Source of the DNA: an uncultured Planktomarina sp.
Lineage (GTDB): Bacteria > Pseudomonadota > Alphaproteobacteria > Rhodobacterales > Rhodobacteraceae
Length of the DNA: 64,000 bases
Direction of reading: 5' to 3'
Assembly (NCBI GenBank): GCA_943788425.1
Contig: CALSQF010000004.1
Span: 1-64,000, forward strand
Shown: positions 1-8,811 of the stretch, in pieces
How the letters are laid out: each line of letters begins with the position of its first letter
Numbering within the stretch: position 1 is the stretch's first letter
Program-made: the position numbers and the translations under genes
The notes under the pieces: generated by a model
The model's database searches: none
What the model was told of the DNA's origin: nothing
The model's input: only the letters and a program-made list of their open reading frames with translations

Positions 1-530
1 AGGTGTGGAATCGCCATCAAAACAACGCCTGCCAGCGGCAGATAGCTGCGTCCAAAGGCAATCATGCCAAGTCCCGCAGCGCTCGCTAGAATTGTGCTGA
101 TCCACCACAACTGCCGTTGTCCCACCTCAGCTGCAATGGTGCCGGGCAGCTCAGGAGGCAGGCCGATCGCCGGCGCCAACTGCACTGCGATATAGCCGCA
201 TAGCCCCCAGATTAAACCCTGTCTGGCGGTGGTTGTGATGCCCTTGAGAGTCGCGAAGCTGATCATCGCAGCCAGTAAAAGCCCGTAGCCCGTGTAGGTC
301 ACAATGTTGAACGCCACTGTCATGGAGTGGCGCAGCCAATCCCCCGCCAAAGTTGGCGCACCGCGATCGCTCTGCGGGGATCCGTCCGTGCCAAAATGCA
401 CGCGCGCTCCGGTCTCATAAAGCTCGCCTTCCAAAAGCACCGGAATCACGAATGTGAACTGAAGTGCTGAGGCCAATAACCCAGCAGCGATGCCCGCAAA
501 GATCGCGCTGACAAACAGGTTTTTTGTCAT
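1..530 (-). CDS. cbtA: CbtA-type cobalt transporter subunit (partial)
   Basis: Predicted inner-membrane cobalt transport protein that works with CbtB to bring in cobalt for cobalamin synthesis. The start is the ATG at 530-528, and 176 codons are visible before the gene leaves the left edge, so the C-terminus is missing. The visible part starts MTKNLFVSAIFAGIAAGLLA and contains several hydrophobic segments separated by a short polar loop with an acidic/His patch (YETGARVHFG), as in the CbtA family. It lies 9 nt downstream of cbtB and behind a cobalamin riboswitch, which is the classical arrangement and strongly supports the call. The assignment rests on family resemblance and context; substrate is known for the family, not shown here. 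Confidence 0.88.
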   Translation of the reverse strand, partial: MTKNLFVSAIFAGIAAGLLASALQFTFVIPVLLEGELYETGARVHFGTDGSPQSDRGAPTLAGDWLRHSMTVAFNIVTYTGYGLLLAAMISFATLKGITTTARQGLIWGLCGYIAVQLAPAIGLPPELPGTIAAEVGQRQLWWISTILASAAGLGMIAFGRSYLPLAGVVLMAIPH

Positions 531-539
531 GAATTTAGC

Positions 540-710
540 TTAGTGGCAGGGAAATGCCATGGCATGACGCCCGTCATGGGCTGCATCATGCAGCGCATTG
601 GCCTGCGCATAGCCAGAAGCCATCAGCAGGGCGAGCCCTGTAATAAAGGCCAAAGTGATGCCCGCTGTGGCCGGCATGGAAGCTGCAATTGCTTTGCTTT
701 GTGTTGTCAT
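540..710 (-). CDS. cbtB: CbtB-type cobalt transporter accessory protein
   Basis: A 56-residue protein with one transmembrane helix (about residues 15-35) followed by a His-rich C-terminal tail that ends HDGRHAMAFPCH. This layout (one helix plus a metal-binding His/Cys tail) is diagnostic for CbtB, the small partner of CbtA in B12-regulated cobalt uptake. The start ATG (710-708) has a good ribosome binding site, AGGAG, at about 718-722. That site lies just beside a hairpin in the leader, so translation is probably under control of the upstream riboswitch. The stop codon is 9 nt before cbtA. Confidence 0.9.
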   Translation of the reverse strand: MTTQSKAIAASMPATAGITLAFITGLALLMASGYAQANALHDAAHDGRHAMAFPCH

Positions 711-717
711 TTTGTCT

Positions 718-747
718 CTCCTAATCCTGTCACACCCGACAGGAGGT
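718..747 (-). promoter_or_regulatory. hairpin and anti-SD element in the cbtB leader
   Basis: Read on the minus strand, CCTGTC and GACAGG (731-726 and 743-738) form a 6-bp stem with a 6-nt loop just before the cbtB ribosome binding site. The 5' arm is preceded by CTCCT (745-741), which is complementary to the AGGAG Shine-Dalgarno (722-718). The two pairings compete, so this is a candidate expression platform for the cobalamin riboswitch. The pairing is visible in the sequence; the switching role is inferred. Confidence 0.5.
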
Positions 748-759
748 TACTGATCATGT

Positions 760-915
760 AGGCCGGTCTCCTGGCTGGCGGCATGATGATCTGTCTCCTT
801 CCCGGTTTCCCAGTGGCATATGACAGACCCAAACCGCTTACAGTCGCGGGGGCGGCTTTGGTTTTGGGTCCCGATATGGGTCACCCGCACCAAATTCCCG
901 TTTCAGTTCCGAATG
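760..915 (-). promoter_or_regulatory. cobalamin riboswitch aptamer
   Basis: On the minus strand the conserved cobalamin-aptamer elements occur in the right order. First is a GGTG-containing 5' segment (about 880-910). Next is the B12-box core with GCGACTGTAAGCGG (within 834-855), then GCCACTGGGAA followed by GGGAAGG (797-817), and last GCCAGGAGACCGGCC (761-775). It stands immediately upstream of cbtB-cbtA. The family represses its target when adenosylcobalamin is bound, so cobalt import should fall when B12 is plentiful. Between 916 and the start of the next gene at 1099 I see only unassigned spacer that must hold promoters for both directions. Confidence 0.93.
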
Positions 916-1098
916 CTTTGCATCCAACGAACACCTTACACAGCCATCTGTGGCTTGCTTGATGGGAGTCGTCAAGATCGTTTGCGACGTCACAGCGTAG
1001 AGTATCGGCATTTGTGATCTTGGCCGAACTATGAACCGATGGGTTTTCATTTTGCTTGGACTGCTCCATTGTCCGCAATAAGAGCGGAAGAGGTTGGA

Positions 1099-2436
1099 AT
1101 GCGCGGATTGGTTTTCAGGTTTGCCATGAGTATGGCTATGGGCATTGTTGTGGTGTCTGGAGCTCGGGCTGCGGATTTACCGCCGCCCCTTACGGACGCG
1201 GATTTTCGCCCTGTGCGCTTTGAAGAGGCGCAGTTGGGACAGCTCCTGTTTTACGATCCTCTGCTGTCTGGCAATAAAGAGGTGGCTTGCGCAACCTGCC
1301 ACCATCCCGCCTTTGGAACGGGTGATGGCTTGTCTTTGTCTTTGGGAGATGGCGGCATGGGGCTTGGTCTAAACCGTGTGGTGGACCCGAAAAACCCGCC
1401 CGAGCAACGGGTGCCGCGCAATGCGCAGCCCTTATTCAACCTTGGCGCCGAGCAAATGACCGTATTGTTCCACGATGGGCGGGTGGAGGTTGACGCAACC
1501 CGGCCGTCGGGTCTGCGCACACCGCTCGAAGAGGAAATGGTGGGCGGCTTTGCGTCGATTATTTCAGCGCAAACCATGTTCCCCGTGCTTTCAGGTGACG
1601 AAATGGCGGGGCATTACTCGGAAAATGAAATCTCTCAAGCTGTGCGGCGCGGCACGCTTACGGGCGAGGGCGGAGCGTGGGACTTGATCGCCCAACGCGT
1701 GGCCGCCGTGCCGGACTATGCAGCGCGCTTTGTGGCGGTCTATCCCGATGTGACAGCGCCGGACGATATTGGTTTTACCGATATATCCAATGCCATTGCA
1801 GCCTTTATGGAATTTGAATGGCGCTCAGATACCGCGCCCTTTGATGGGCTGTTGGCGGGTGAAGGCAGCTTTTCGGGCGCGCAAGTGCGCGGGCTTGAGT
1901 TGTTTTATGGCGCAGCGGGATGCGCGGCCTGTCACAGTGGACCCCTTTTGACTGATTTTGATTTTCATGCCATGGGCCAACCGCAGCTTGGTCCGGGCAA
2001 GGCGGCGCGTTTTGAGCGTCACGCACGCGATGAGGGGCGGTTCCGCGTGACTGGGCAGGAAGCCGATCGGTTTGCCTTTCGCACGCCTTCGTTGCGCAAT
2101 GTCGCGCTGACGGGCCCTTGGGGGCATTCCGGAGCCTTTGGGGATCTTGCCCGCTTTGTGGCGGCCCATGCGGATCCGCGCGCGGCCCTGCGGAGCTATG
2201 ATCGCAGCGGCGTCGTGTTGCCAGAATTTGAAGCGGCCGATTGGCGGATCATGGATGATCCGTCCGAGGTAGCGGCGATCTCAGCCGCGGTTGAAGTGGA
2301 GCCTGTGACGCTTGAGGCGCAAGATGTGTCTGATATCATAGCCTTTTTGCACAGCTTAACCGACCCTGCGATGGCTGCGGGCCGGCTCGGAGTGCCCAAA
2401 GCGGTGCCAAGCGGCTTGCCAGTGCCAAGCCCTTAG
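1099..2436 (+). CDS. di-heme cytochrome c peroxidase / MauG-family protein
   Basis: Periplasmic c-type cytochrome of the bacterial di-heme peroxidase superfamily (CcpA/MauG). The start at 1099 gives a clean signal peptide ending GARA, at about residue 24; an upstream in-frame ATG at 1039 would bury it. Two heme-binding motifs are visible: CATCH at about residues 64-68 and CAACH at about 275-279, each opening one of the two cytochrome c domains. The size (445 residues) is longer than classical CcpA (about 320-350), as in the MauG-like branch. It converges on a gene for an FG-GAP/UnbV protein, a neighbour seen with this peroxidase branch. Peroxide reduction or oxidation of a partner protein is possible; the substrate cannot be read from the sequence. 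Confidence 0.8.
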   Translation: MRGLVFRFAMSMAMGIVVVSGARAADLPPPLTDADFRPVRFEEAQLGQLLFYDPLLSGNKEVACATCHHPAFGTGDGLSLSLGDGGMGLGLNRVVDPKNPPEQRVPRNAQPLFNLGAEQMTVLFHDGRVEVDATRPSGLRTPLEEEMVGGFASIISAQTMFPVLSGDEMAGHYSENEISQAVRRGTLTGEGGAWDLIAQRVAAVPDYAARFVAVYPDVTAPDDIGFTDISNAIAAFMEFEWRSDTAPFDGLLAGEGSFSGAQVRGLELFYGAAGCAACHSGPLLTDFDFHAMGQPQLGPGKAARFERHARDEGRFRVTGQEADRFAFRTPSLRNVALTGPWGHSGAFGDLARFVAAHADPRAALRSYDRSGVVLPEFEAADWRIMDDPSEVAAISAAVEVEPVTLEAQDVSDIIAFLHSLTDPAMAAGRLGVPKAVPSGLPVPSP

Positions 2437-2580
2437 GAAATATTGCAGTATAGAGCGATTGTTTGCGCCAAAGTTCTGTTGCGCAGAGATTTTTTATGGA
2501 GATATTGGACGCTTCGTTGACTCTTGTGCTGATCAAATCTTCGGCACTGCCGCTCACGCATCGCTTGCAGTCATAAGTTG

Positions 2581-4047
2581 TTATGGGCTTAGCGTGACAA
2601 TTTGATCGGCCGTGGCTGTGTGATGGGTGATTTGCCCGCTCGGCCATTCGACGGTGATCTCTGCCTGTGTCGCGTCGCCGAGGCCGAAATGCAGCGGACT
2701 GGCTTGACCGCCTACATGTCCCCCACCGATGATTGCGCGCTGCATGTCTCCGTTGACGGTGACACTGGCGCCGATCGCATGACGATTGCCCCCCGGTTGA
2801 ATCAGTGAGACCGCCAGCCAATGACCGGCATCTGGGGTTTCGTTGCGGTAAATTTGCAAGGGCGCGCGGCGGTTAAGCACCAGCACATCAAGCCGACCAT
2901 CACCGTCAAAATCCACCAGCGCAGCCCCGCGACCGCGTTCTGTACTGGCCAACCCGGCAGATTGGCCCATCTCTTGGAAGGTTCCATCCGCTTGCTGCAT
3001 CAAAAGATTATTGGGATCCATGATCGCATTGGACGGCATTTGATCGACATTGCCTTTGGAGATGAATAAATCGGCGCGCCCGTCATTGTTCAGATCGCCA
3101 AATTGCGCATGCCAGCCGGTTGAAGGGCGGCCGTCATCGCCAAAATAGGGGCGATGCGCATAGGTTCCGATGGAAAAGGGCGCGTTGGTATAGGTACCAT
3201 CGGGCTGGGCTATTTGCAGCAGCTGGTCGCCCATGGAGGTGAGCATGACCTCTTCGCGCTGATCGCCGGTGATGTCGCGGCTGGCAATGCCCATGCCCCA
3301 GATAGAGATTTTTTCCCACCCGTCTGACGCATCCAGAAACCGGCGCTCTGCGAGATCCCACATTTGCTCATATCCGCCACGCACATAGTATTGTCGGTCA
3401 TTTGAGATGCGCAGGCGCAGCGCGCCGGTGGCATCTTTGGTCGCCAGCATCGACAGGCTGCAAAACCCTGGCCCCAGCGGGGTAGAGTGATACCCATCGG
3501 CGTGCGGCGCCAGAAGTTCATGGGTGTCACATGCGAAAAACGGACCCTCGGGGTTTTTCAAATCCACATAATTGCCCACGGCCATATGCGGGCGGGCGTC
3601 ATCGGCCCACCAGGCGCTAAAGGCCGTCGACCATTGATCGGCAGGCGGGAGGGCGAATTCGGCTGTGGCCTGCGTGAAGCTGCAATCTGGTCCCCCCTTC
3701 AGGATCATATTTTGACCAATGCGCAGCACGAATAGATCCATAAAACCATCGGCATCGATGTCTATAGGATAGGCGCCTGTACTGGCGTGGATATCGGGTA
3801 AGGCTCCGGCAGCAAACGTAAAATTGGCTTGATTGATAAACAGGCCGGCTGGCCCCGTGCCGCCGGCCGCAAAGATATCGGGCAGCGCATCATCATTGCA
3901 GTCCATGACTGACAGGCCGCCGCCGACAAAATGGTTCCACCCCCCCAAATAGCGGTGCTCAGGCAAGCGGTGCGAGAGCTCGCGAAACAGCGGCTCGGCC
4001 TGTCCGACTCCGGCGAGTAGACATAGAATGATCCAAAGCGATTTCAT
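2581..4047 (-). CDS. CRTAC1-like FG-GAP/VCBS repeat protein with ASPIC/UnbV domain
   Basis: A secreted or periplasmic beta-propeller-like protein of 488 residues. The start chosen (ATG 4047-4045) follows a stop/start overlap with xylR and gives a signal peptide MKSLWIILCLLAGVGQA. Calcium-binding type repeats (D-x-D-x-D-G or similar) recur: DCNDDALPDIF, DIDADGFMDLF, DLNNDGRADLF and DFDGDGRLDVL. The C-terminal 70 residues, with GGGHVGGQASPLHFGLG and VEWPSG, match the ASPIC/UnbV domain. No enzymatic function is established for this family. It is coupled to the xylose repressor by an ATGA overlap and faces a di-heme peroxidase. Confidence 0.78.
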   Translation of the reverse strand: MKSLWIILCLLAGVGQAEPLFRELSHRLPEHRYLGGWNHFVGGGLSVMDCNDDALPDIFAAGGTGPAGLFINQANFTFAAGALPDIHASTGAYPIDIDADGFMDLFVLRIGQNMILKGGPDCSFTQATAEFALPPADQWSTAFSAWWADDARPHMAVGNYVDLKNPEGPFFACDTHELLAPHADGYHSTPLGPGFCSLSMLATKDATGALRLRISNDRQYYVRGGYEQMWDLAERRFLDASDGWEKISIWGMGIASRDITGDQREEVMLTSMGDQLLQIAQPDGTYTNAPFSIGTYAHRPYFGDDGRPSTGWHAQFGDLNNDGRADLFISKGNVDQMPSNAIMDPNNLLMQQADGTFQEMGQSAGLASTERGRGAALVDFDGDGRLDVLVLNRRAPLQIYRNETPDAGHWLAVSLIQPGGNRHAIGASVTVNGDMQRAIIGGGHVGGQASPLHFGLGDATQAEITVEWPSGQITHHTATADQIVTLSP

Positions 4048-5318
4048 GGCTTTTGGCGCCCTTCGACAATGACAGTTCGGGTCAATTCGGTCAAAGCAAG
4101 GGCTGTTGCGCCGCGGGCCCAAACCATATCGCCCCAAGTTTGCACCTCGACCCGTGTCTCGTGGCGGCTGTGATAGAGCGCCAGCGCGCGCATTTCCGCC
4201 TGCATCTCTTTGGCATTCAGAAAATCATAGCGCATCAATTGGCCCGACAAAATAATCAGTTCAGGGTCGAACAGATGGATAATATTGGACAAAGCGACTG
4301 CCAGATACCGGCCTGCGCGTTTGAAAATGGTGCGAATTTGCGGATCACTGCTGGCGGCCTTCTCGTAGAGCGATTTGAGCGCATCTGGCAGGTTATGTGG
4401 CGTTTCTGGCGACAATCCAAATACTGTAGAGGCTTCGCGGGCGAGCGCGTAGTCGGCCAAATAGGCCTCCAAACATCCGCGTTGACCGCATCGGCAGAGT
4501 GCGCCATCGAGCTGCACTTTCATATGGCCAAGTTCTAACCCCATTCCATGGGCGCCGCGAAACAATTGGTTGTCGCTGACAAAGCCCATTCCAACGCCAT
4601 TTTCAACCGTGACCACCACGAAGTTGCTCAACGCGCGTCCCGCGCCGAACCATAATTCGGCAAGGGTCAAAACATTGGCGTCATTATCGATGCGGACCGG
4701 GGTTTCAAAATGATCGGCAAGGATCTGACCCAGCGGCACATCGGCGTTTTGCAGCAGCGGTGACCAGGCGACCATGCCGGATTCGAAATCGACGATCCCA
4801 GAAATTCCAACGCCAATGGCAGAAATCGTATCCATGGGGATCTCTGCCGCGGTGCAAAGCTGGGCCATAAGGTTTTCGGTATCTTTCAGGAGGTCTGTTG
4901 CCGTTTTTTTGTCTGTTGTGCTGCCGAGGGCGGCGCTGGCCAATAGATTTCCCGCCAGATCGGTTAAGACCGCGGTGTGGGTTTCGTCAGAGAGTTTCAC
5001 TCCAACCACGCGCAGCGCTTCGGGCACCACTTCCAGCGCGACCGGGGGACGGCCCCGGCTGGTTTCGCGAGCGGCGCCTTCGACCTCTCTCAGGAAACCA
5101 TCAGCGATCAATTCAGCGGTGAGTGCAGTAACAGAACCCGGGCTGACATTGAGGCTTCGGGCGATGGTGGCACGGGCGATTCGGCCACTGGCACGGACCT
5201 GTTCAAAGATTTGTTGGCGCAGTGAGAACGCTTCGCGCCCCGAGTTGCGAAGAATCGGCCCATAGCCGGTTGCCAACGCAGCTGATTCGATTTCTGAGTG
5301 AAACCCATCTTCAAACAT
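4044..5318 (-). CDS. xylR: ROK-family transcriptional regulator of xylose genes (XylR type)
   Basis: A 424-residue regulator. It has an N-terminal winged helix-turn-helix (about residues 40-90, with RATIARSLNVSPGSVTALTA) and a C-terminal ROK sugar-kinase-like domain with the zinc motif CRCGQRGCLEAY. The ATG at 5318 is preferred over a TTG 30 nt upstream because AGGGTGA precedes it at the right distance. The gene is divergent from xylF and shares its 218-nt control region, which fits the ROK repressors of xylose operons: the sugar binds the ROK domain and releases the operator. That mechanism is family knowledge; specificity for xylose is inferred from the neighbours. Confidence 0.85.
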   Translation of the reverse strand: MFEDGFHSEIESAALATGYGPILRNSGREAFSLRQQIFEQVRASGRIARATIARSLNVSPGSVTALTAELIADGFLREVEGAARETSRGRPPVALEVVPEALRVVGVKLSDETHTAVLTDLAGNLLASAALGSTTDKKTATDLLKDTENLMAQLCTAAEIPMDTISAIGVGISGIVDFESGMVAWSPLLQNADVPLGQILADHFETPVRIDNDANVLTLAELWFGAGRALSNFVVVTVENGVGMGFVSDNQLFRGAHGMGLELGHMKVQLDGALCRCGQRGCLEAYLADYALAREASTVFGLSPETPHNLPDALKSLYEKAASSDPQIRTIFKRAGRYLAVALSNIIHLFDPELIILSGQLMRYDFLNAKEMQAEMRALALYHSRHETRVEVQTWGDMVWARGATALALTELTRTVIVEGRQKP

Positions 5319-5449
5319 AAATTCACCCTTTGAACTATAGGCTACCAAATTCTTTCAGCAATGCCGCAAAACCTGTATTTATTTGCGATTGACCTAGCTG
5401 ATATTTGCCATTTTACACATTTCCTCCGGTAAAAACAGTAAATTTTAAT

Positions 5450-5478
5450 TTGACAACTGAATTTAATCGCGCAGTATG
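5450..5478 (+). promoter_or_regulatory. candidate sigma-70 promoter of xylF
   Basis: TTGACA at 5450-5455 and AGTATG at 5473-5478 are spaced by 17 nt in the xylR-xylF spacer. The rest of the spacer (5319-5449) is AT-rich and must hold the xylR promoter and the operator; I could not identify a convincing palindromic operator. xylF translation starts about 60 nt downstream with GGGAGGA as ribosome binding site (about 5523-5529). Confidence 0.5.
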
Positions 5479-5536
5479 CCCAAGTGGCCCGCATCTGGCG
5501 ACCGCTCGGTCGGGCTAAATTTTTGGGAGGACGACA

Positions 5537-6565
5537 ATGAATAAGCTAATCATCGCAGCCGCAGTTGCGGCAGCTGGTTTTACAGGGTCCGCTGCTTTGG
5601 CAGACGGAATGGCCATCGGCGTGTCTTGGGCAAGTTTCCAAGAAGAGCGTTGGAAAATCGACGAGGCAGCCATGGTTGCAGCCATTGAAGCGGCTGGCAA
5701 CACATATGTCTCCGCAGATGCGGAATCATCATCTGCCAAACAGTTGACCGATATTGAAGCGCTGATCACACAGGGCGTCGACGCTTTGGTTATCAACGCT
5801 TGGGATAAAGACGCTATTGCACCTGCTATTGAAGCGGCTGCAAACGAAGGCATCCCTGTGATCGGTTATGACCGTTTGATCGAAGACGACCGCACTTTCT
5901 ACCTGACATTCGACAATATCGGCGTTGGCCGCATCATCGCGAAGTCTGTGCAAGCTGTTCAGCCAACTGGCAACTATGCGATCATCAAGGGTGATCCAGG
6001 CGATCCAAACGCGTTGTTCTTGCTGCAAGGTATGATGGAAGTCATCGGCGCAGATGTTGACGCGGGCAAGATCAAAATCGTTGGTGAATCTTTCTCCGAC
6101 GGGTGGAAGCCAGAAAATGCTCAGAAAAACATGGAGCAGATCCTGACAGCCAATGACAATAACGTCGACGCGGTTCTGTCAGAAAATGACGGTATGGCCG
6201 GCGGTGTTGTCGCAGCGCTTTCCGCGCAGGGTCTTGTGATCCCAGTGGGTGGTCAAGACGGTGACTTGGCAGCGATCAACCGCGTTGCACGCGGCACGCA
6301 AACTGTGTCCGTTTGGAAAGATGCCCGCGATCTGGGTAAAGCGGCCGGTGAGATTGCCTCTGCTTTGGCTGCTGGCGCATCCATGGATTCCATCGAAGGT
6401 GCAACCAAGTTTTCTGGTGGCGAAAAAGGTATTGCAATCAATGCAATCTTGCTCGACCCAACACCTTTGACACGCGATAACCTTAGCGTTGCGATCAATG
6501 GCGGTCACATCAGCAAAGAGCAGGCCTGTGCCGGTGCTTTGCCAGGTGTAGACGGCTGTAACTAA
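5537..6565 (+). CDS. xylF: D-xylose ABC transporter, periplasmic substrate-binding protein
   Basis: A 342-residue periplasmic sugar-binding protein of the xylose/ribose type (Peripla_BP_4). Signal peptide of about 22 residues ending AALA. Family landmarks include GVSWASFQEERWK near the N-terminus, the hinge region with GYDRLI and LTFDN, and PVGGQDGD, all typical of XylF. It leads the xylFHGBA operon with a strong ribosome binding site and is followed by a GC-rich hairpin, which probably raises its level over the membrane components. xylA and xylB downstream confirm the substrate class. Confidence 0.92.
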   Translation: MNKLIIAAAVAAAGFTGSAALADGMAIGVSWASFQEERWKIDEAAMVAAIEAAGNTYVSADAESSSAKQLTDIEALITQGVDALVINAWDKDAIAPAIEAAANEGIPVIGYDRLIEDDRTFYLTFDNIGVGRIIAKSVQAVQPTGNYAIIKGDPGDPNALFLLQGMMEVIGADVDAGKIKIVGESFSDGWKPENAQKNMEQILTANDNNVDAVLSENDGMAGGVVAALSAQGLVIPVGGQDGDLAAINRVARGTQTVSVWKDARDLGKAAGEIASALAAGASMDSIEGATKFSGGEKGIAINAILLDPTPLTRDNLSVAINGGHISKEQACAGALPGVDGCN

Positions 6566-6579
6566 GCTCTAAGATCTGT

Positions 6580-6607
6580 GGCGCCGATCCATATCTGGGT
6601 CGGCGCC
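6580..6607 (+). terminator. hairpin between xylF and xylH
   Basis: GGCGCCGA (6580-6587) and TCGGCGCC (6600-6607) form an 8-bp GC-rich stem with a 12-nt loop, followed by CCTCCTTTTATT. It sits 15 nt after the xylF stop. It is best read as a partial terminator or mRNA-stabilising hairpin that yields more binding protein than permease. Confidence 0.65.
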
Positions 6608-6724
6608 CCTCCTTTTATTCTTTGGCCAATTGATTTGGACATGTTCGAGTAGCCTTGTGAGACGTCGTCTGCGCGCTGGCTCCATGTTGATCAGACCTGC
6701 GCCTATAGCCATTTTGGATCCCCC

Positions 6725-8038
6725 ATGACTGATACTTCGACATCAAAGGCCGCAACCAAAAGCCCGCAGGGTTTGATTGCGCGCTTTTTGAGCGACACTG
6801 AGATAGATACCCGCCTACTGGGCATGCTGGGCGCACTGGCGCTGATTTGGGGAGGATTTCACCTTTATGGTGTGATCTTCAATAATTTTGGAGCGTTTTT
6901 GACGCCGCGCAACCTTTGGAATTTGTCGGTGCAAACCTCTTCCATTGGCATCATGGCCACCGGCATGGTGCTGGTGATTGTAACGCGCAACATTGACCTC
7001 TCGGTGGGATCGATGATTGGGGTGATCGCGATGTCTATGGGTCTGCTGCAGGTGGAGGTTTTGCCGCATCTTGTGGGGCTGGGTCATTGGTCGATCTGGA
7101 TTATCGCGGTGATCTGCGGCCTGATCGTTGGCACGTTAATCGGGGCGCTGCATGGGTGGTTGATCGCCTATCGCGAAATTCCTGCCTTTATCGTGACGCT
7201 GGGCGGCTTGATGGTCTGGCGTGGCATGGCGTTTTTATCGGCTGGTGGCCGGACGATCTCGCCGGTGGACAGCAAGTTTGCACTTCTGGGCGGTGGTCCC
7301 TACGGCGCTGTTGGCGCGACCGGCAGTTGGCTTGTTGGGATACTGGCCTGTATCGGCGTGGCCTATATTATCTATTCGGGCCGCAAGGCGCGGGTGCTTC
7401 ACAATTTCCGCCTACGCCCGCTTTGGGCTGAAGCCTTCTTAACGCTTGTCGGATGGGCTACGATCATCGGTGCTGTGATGCTGGTCAATTCTTATCCCTG
7501 GCCCAAGGGTATTGTGCGCCAATATGGCGCCAAGATCGGGCAAGACCTCGAAGGCACCTTTATCTCTCACGGCTTTGCCATTCCGGTTTTGATCCTGATT
7601 GCCGTTGGTGTTGCTATGACAATTTTGGTCACGCGCACCCGGTTTGGTCGCTATGTTTTTGCCATCGGCGGCAACCCGGAGGCAGCGGCCTTGGCAGGGA
7701 TTGATACCCGCTGGGTGACGCTCAAGGTTTTCGCCTTGATGGGCACATTGACCGCTATTGCAGCGATCATCGCTTCGGCGCGCCTCAATTCCGCAACCAA
7801 CGCATTGGGCACGCTTGACGAGCTTTACGTGATTGCCGCCGCGGTGATTGGCGGGACTTCGCTGGCCGGTGGGGTTGGTAAAATCTATGGTGCAATTTTG
7901 GGGGCTTTGGTCATGCAAAGCTTGCAATCAGGAATGGTGCTCATCGGATTTGACAGCGCTATTCAACGGATCGTGGTGGGGATGGTGCTCGTGTTCGCTG
8001 TCTATCTCGATATTCTCTACAATAAACGCGTGAAGTGA
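6725..8038 (+). CDS. xylH: D-xylose ABC transporter permease
   Basis: Inner-membrane permease of 437 residues with about ten hydrophobic helices and the BPD_transp_2 signature region GGNPEAAALAGI near residue 320. Long loops and the high length match XylH rather than the shorter RbsC. The start ATG at 6725 follows a 159-nt spacer that contains the xylF hairpin. The stop codon lies 11 nt before the xylG start, so the two genes are tightly coupled. Confidence 0.9.
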   Translation: MTDTSTSKAATKSPQGLIARFLSDTEIDTRLLGMLGALALIWGGFHLYGVIFNNFGAFLTPRNLWNLSVQTSSIGIMATGMVLVIVTRNIDLSVGSMIGVIAMSMGLLQVEVLPHLVGLGHWSIWIIAVICGLIVGTLIGALHGWLIAYREIPAFIVTLGGLMVWRGMAFLSAGGRTISPVDSKFALLGGGPYGAVGATGSWLVGILACIGVAYIIYSGRKARVLHNFRLRPLWAEAFLTLVGWATIIGAVMLVNSYPWPKGIVRQYGAKIGQDLEGTFISHGFAIPVLILIAVGVAMTILVTRTRFGRYVFAIGGNPEAAALAGIDTRWVTLKVFALMGTLTAIAAIIASARLNSATNALGTLDELYVIAAAVIGGTSLAGGVGKIYGAILGALVMQSLQSGMVLIGFDSAIQRIVVGMVLVFAVYLDILYNKRVK

Positions 8039-8049
8039 GGAGACAAATA

Positions 8050-8808
8050 ATGAGCAATTCAGGCACTCCTCTGGTCGAGTTGAAGGATATCTCGATCGCA
8101 TTCGGCGGCATCAAAGCGGTAGATCGGGTCAGCGTTGATCTCTATCCCGGTGAGGTGGTTGGGCTTTTGGGCCACAATGGCGCCGGCAAATCCACTTTGA
8201 TTAAATGCCTCTCCGGCGCCTATAAGGCCGACGCCGGCGATGTATATATCAATGGCAAGAAAGTGGTGATCAACAATCCCCGTGACGCGCGTGGGCACAA
8301 TATTGAAACTATCTACCAAACGCTGGCTTTGGCCGATAACCTTGATGCGGCGTCTAATCTGTTTTTGGGGCGTGAGATTATCGGTCCGGGTGGGTTTTTG
8401 GACGACAGCAAGATGGAAGCTGAGACACGCAAAATCATGAGCCGTCTCAATCCGAATTTCACCAAATTCGCCGAACCTGTGTCCGCCCTATCTGGTGGAC
8501 AGCGGCAATCGGTTGCGATTGCGCGCGCGGTATATTTTGACGCCAAAATCTTGATTATGGATGAGCCCACGGCGGCGCTTGGCCCGCAAGAGAGTGAAAT
8601 GGTGGCGGAGCTTATTCAAGAGTTGAAAAAGCAAGGTCTGGGCATCTTCTTAATTGAGCATGACATTCACAACGTCATGAAGCTCTGCGACCGGGCCAGC
8701 GTGATGAAGAATGGACAATTGGTCGGCACGAAGCGCGTTGCAGATGTGACTGAAGATGACATTTTATCGATGATCATTCTCGGCAAGAATCCGAGAGAGT
8801 CCCATTAA
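8050..8808 (+). CDS. xylG: D-xylose ABC transporter ATP-binding protein (single domain)
   Basis: ATPase of 252 residues. Walker A GHNGAGKST (about residues 42-50), ABC signature LSGGQRQ, Walker B ILIMDEPTAALG and the His-loop IEHD are all intact. ATG 8050 is chosen because GAGGAGA precedes it; a GTG at 8035 would overlap the end of xylH. It has one ABC domain, whereas the enterobacterial XylG has two in tandem. The complex therefore needs a homodimer, as in alphaproteobacterial single-domain sugar importers. Confidence 0.9.
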   Translation: MSNSGTPLVELKDISIAFGGIKAVDRVSVDLYPGEVVGLLGHNGAGKSTLIKCLSGAYKADAGDVYINGKKVVINNPRDARGHNIETIYQTLALADNLDAASNLFLGREIIGPGGFLDDSKMEAETRKIMSRLNPNFTKFAEPVSALSGGQRQSVAIARAVYFDAKILIMDEPTAALGPQESEMVAELIQELKKQGLGIFLIEHDIHNVMKLCDRASVMKNGQLVGTKRVADVTEDDILSMIILGKNPRESH

Positions 8809-8811
8809 CTG

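Noticed and set aside
820-1050. Small open frames over 820-1050 on both strands
   Set aside because: They overlap the conserved cobalamin riboswitch, which explains the sequence better.
8050-8808. xylG as truncated two-domain ATPase
   Set aside because: It has every motif of a complete single ABC domain, a proper stop and xylB 3 nt later; single-domain sugar ATPases are common in this group.
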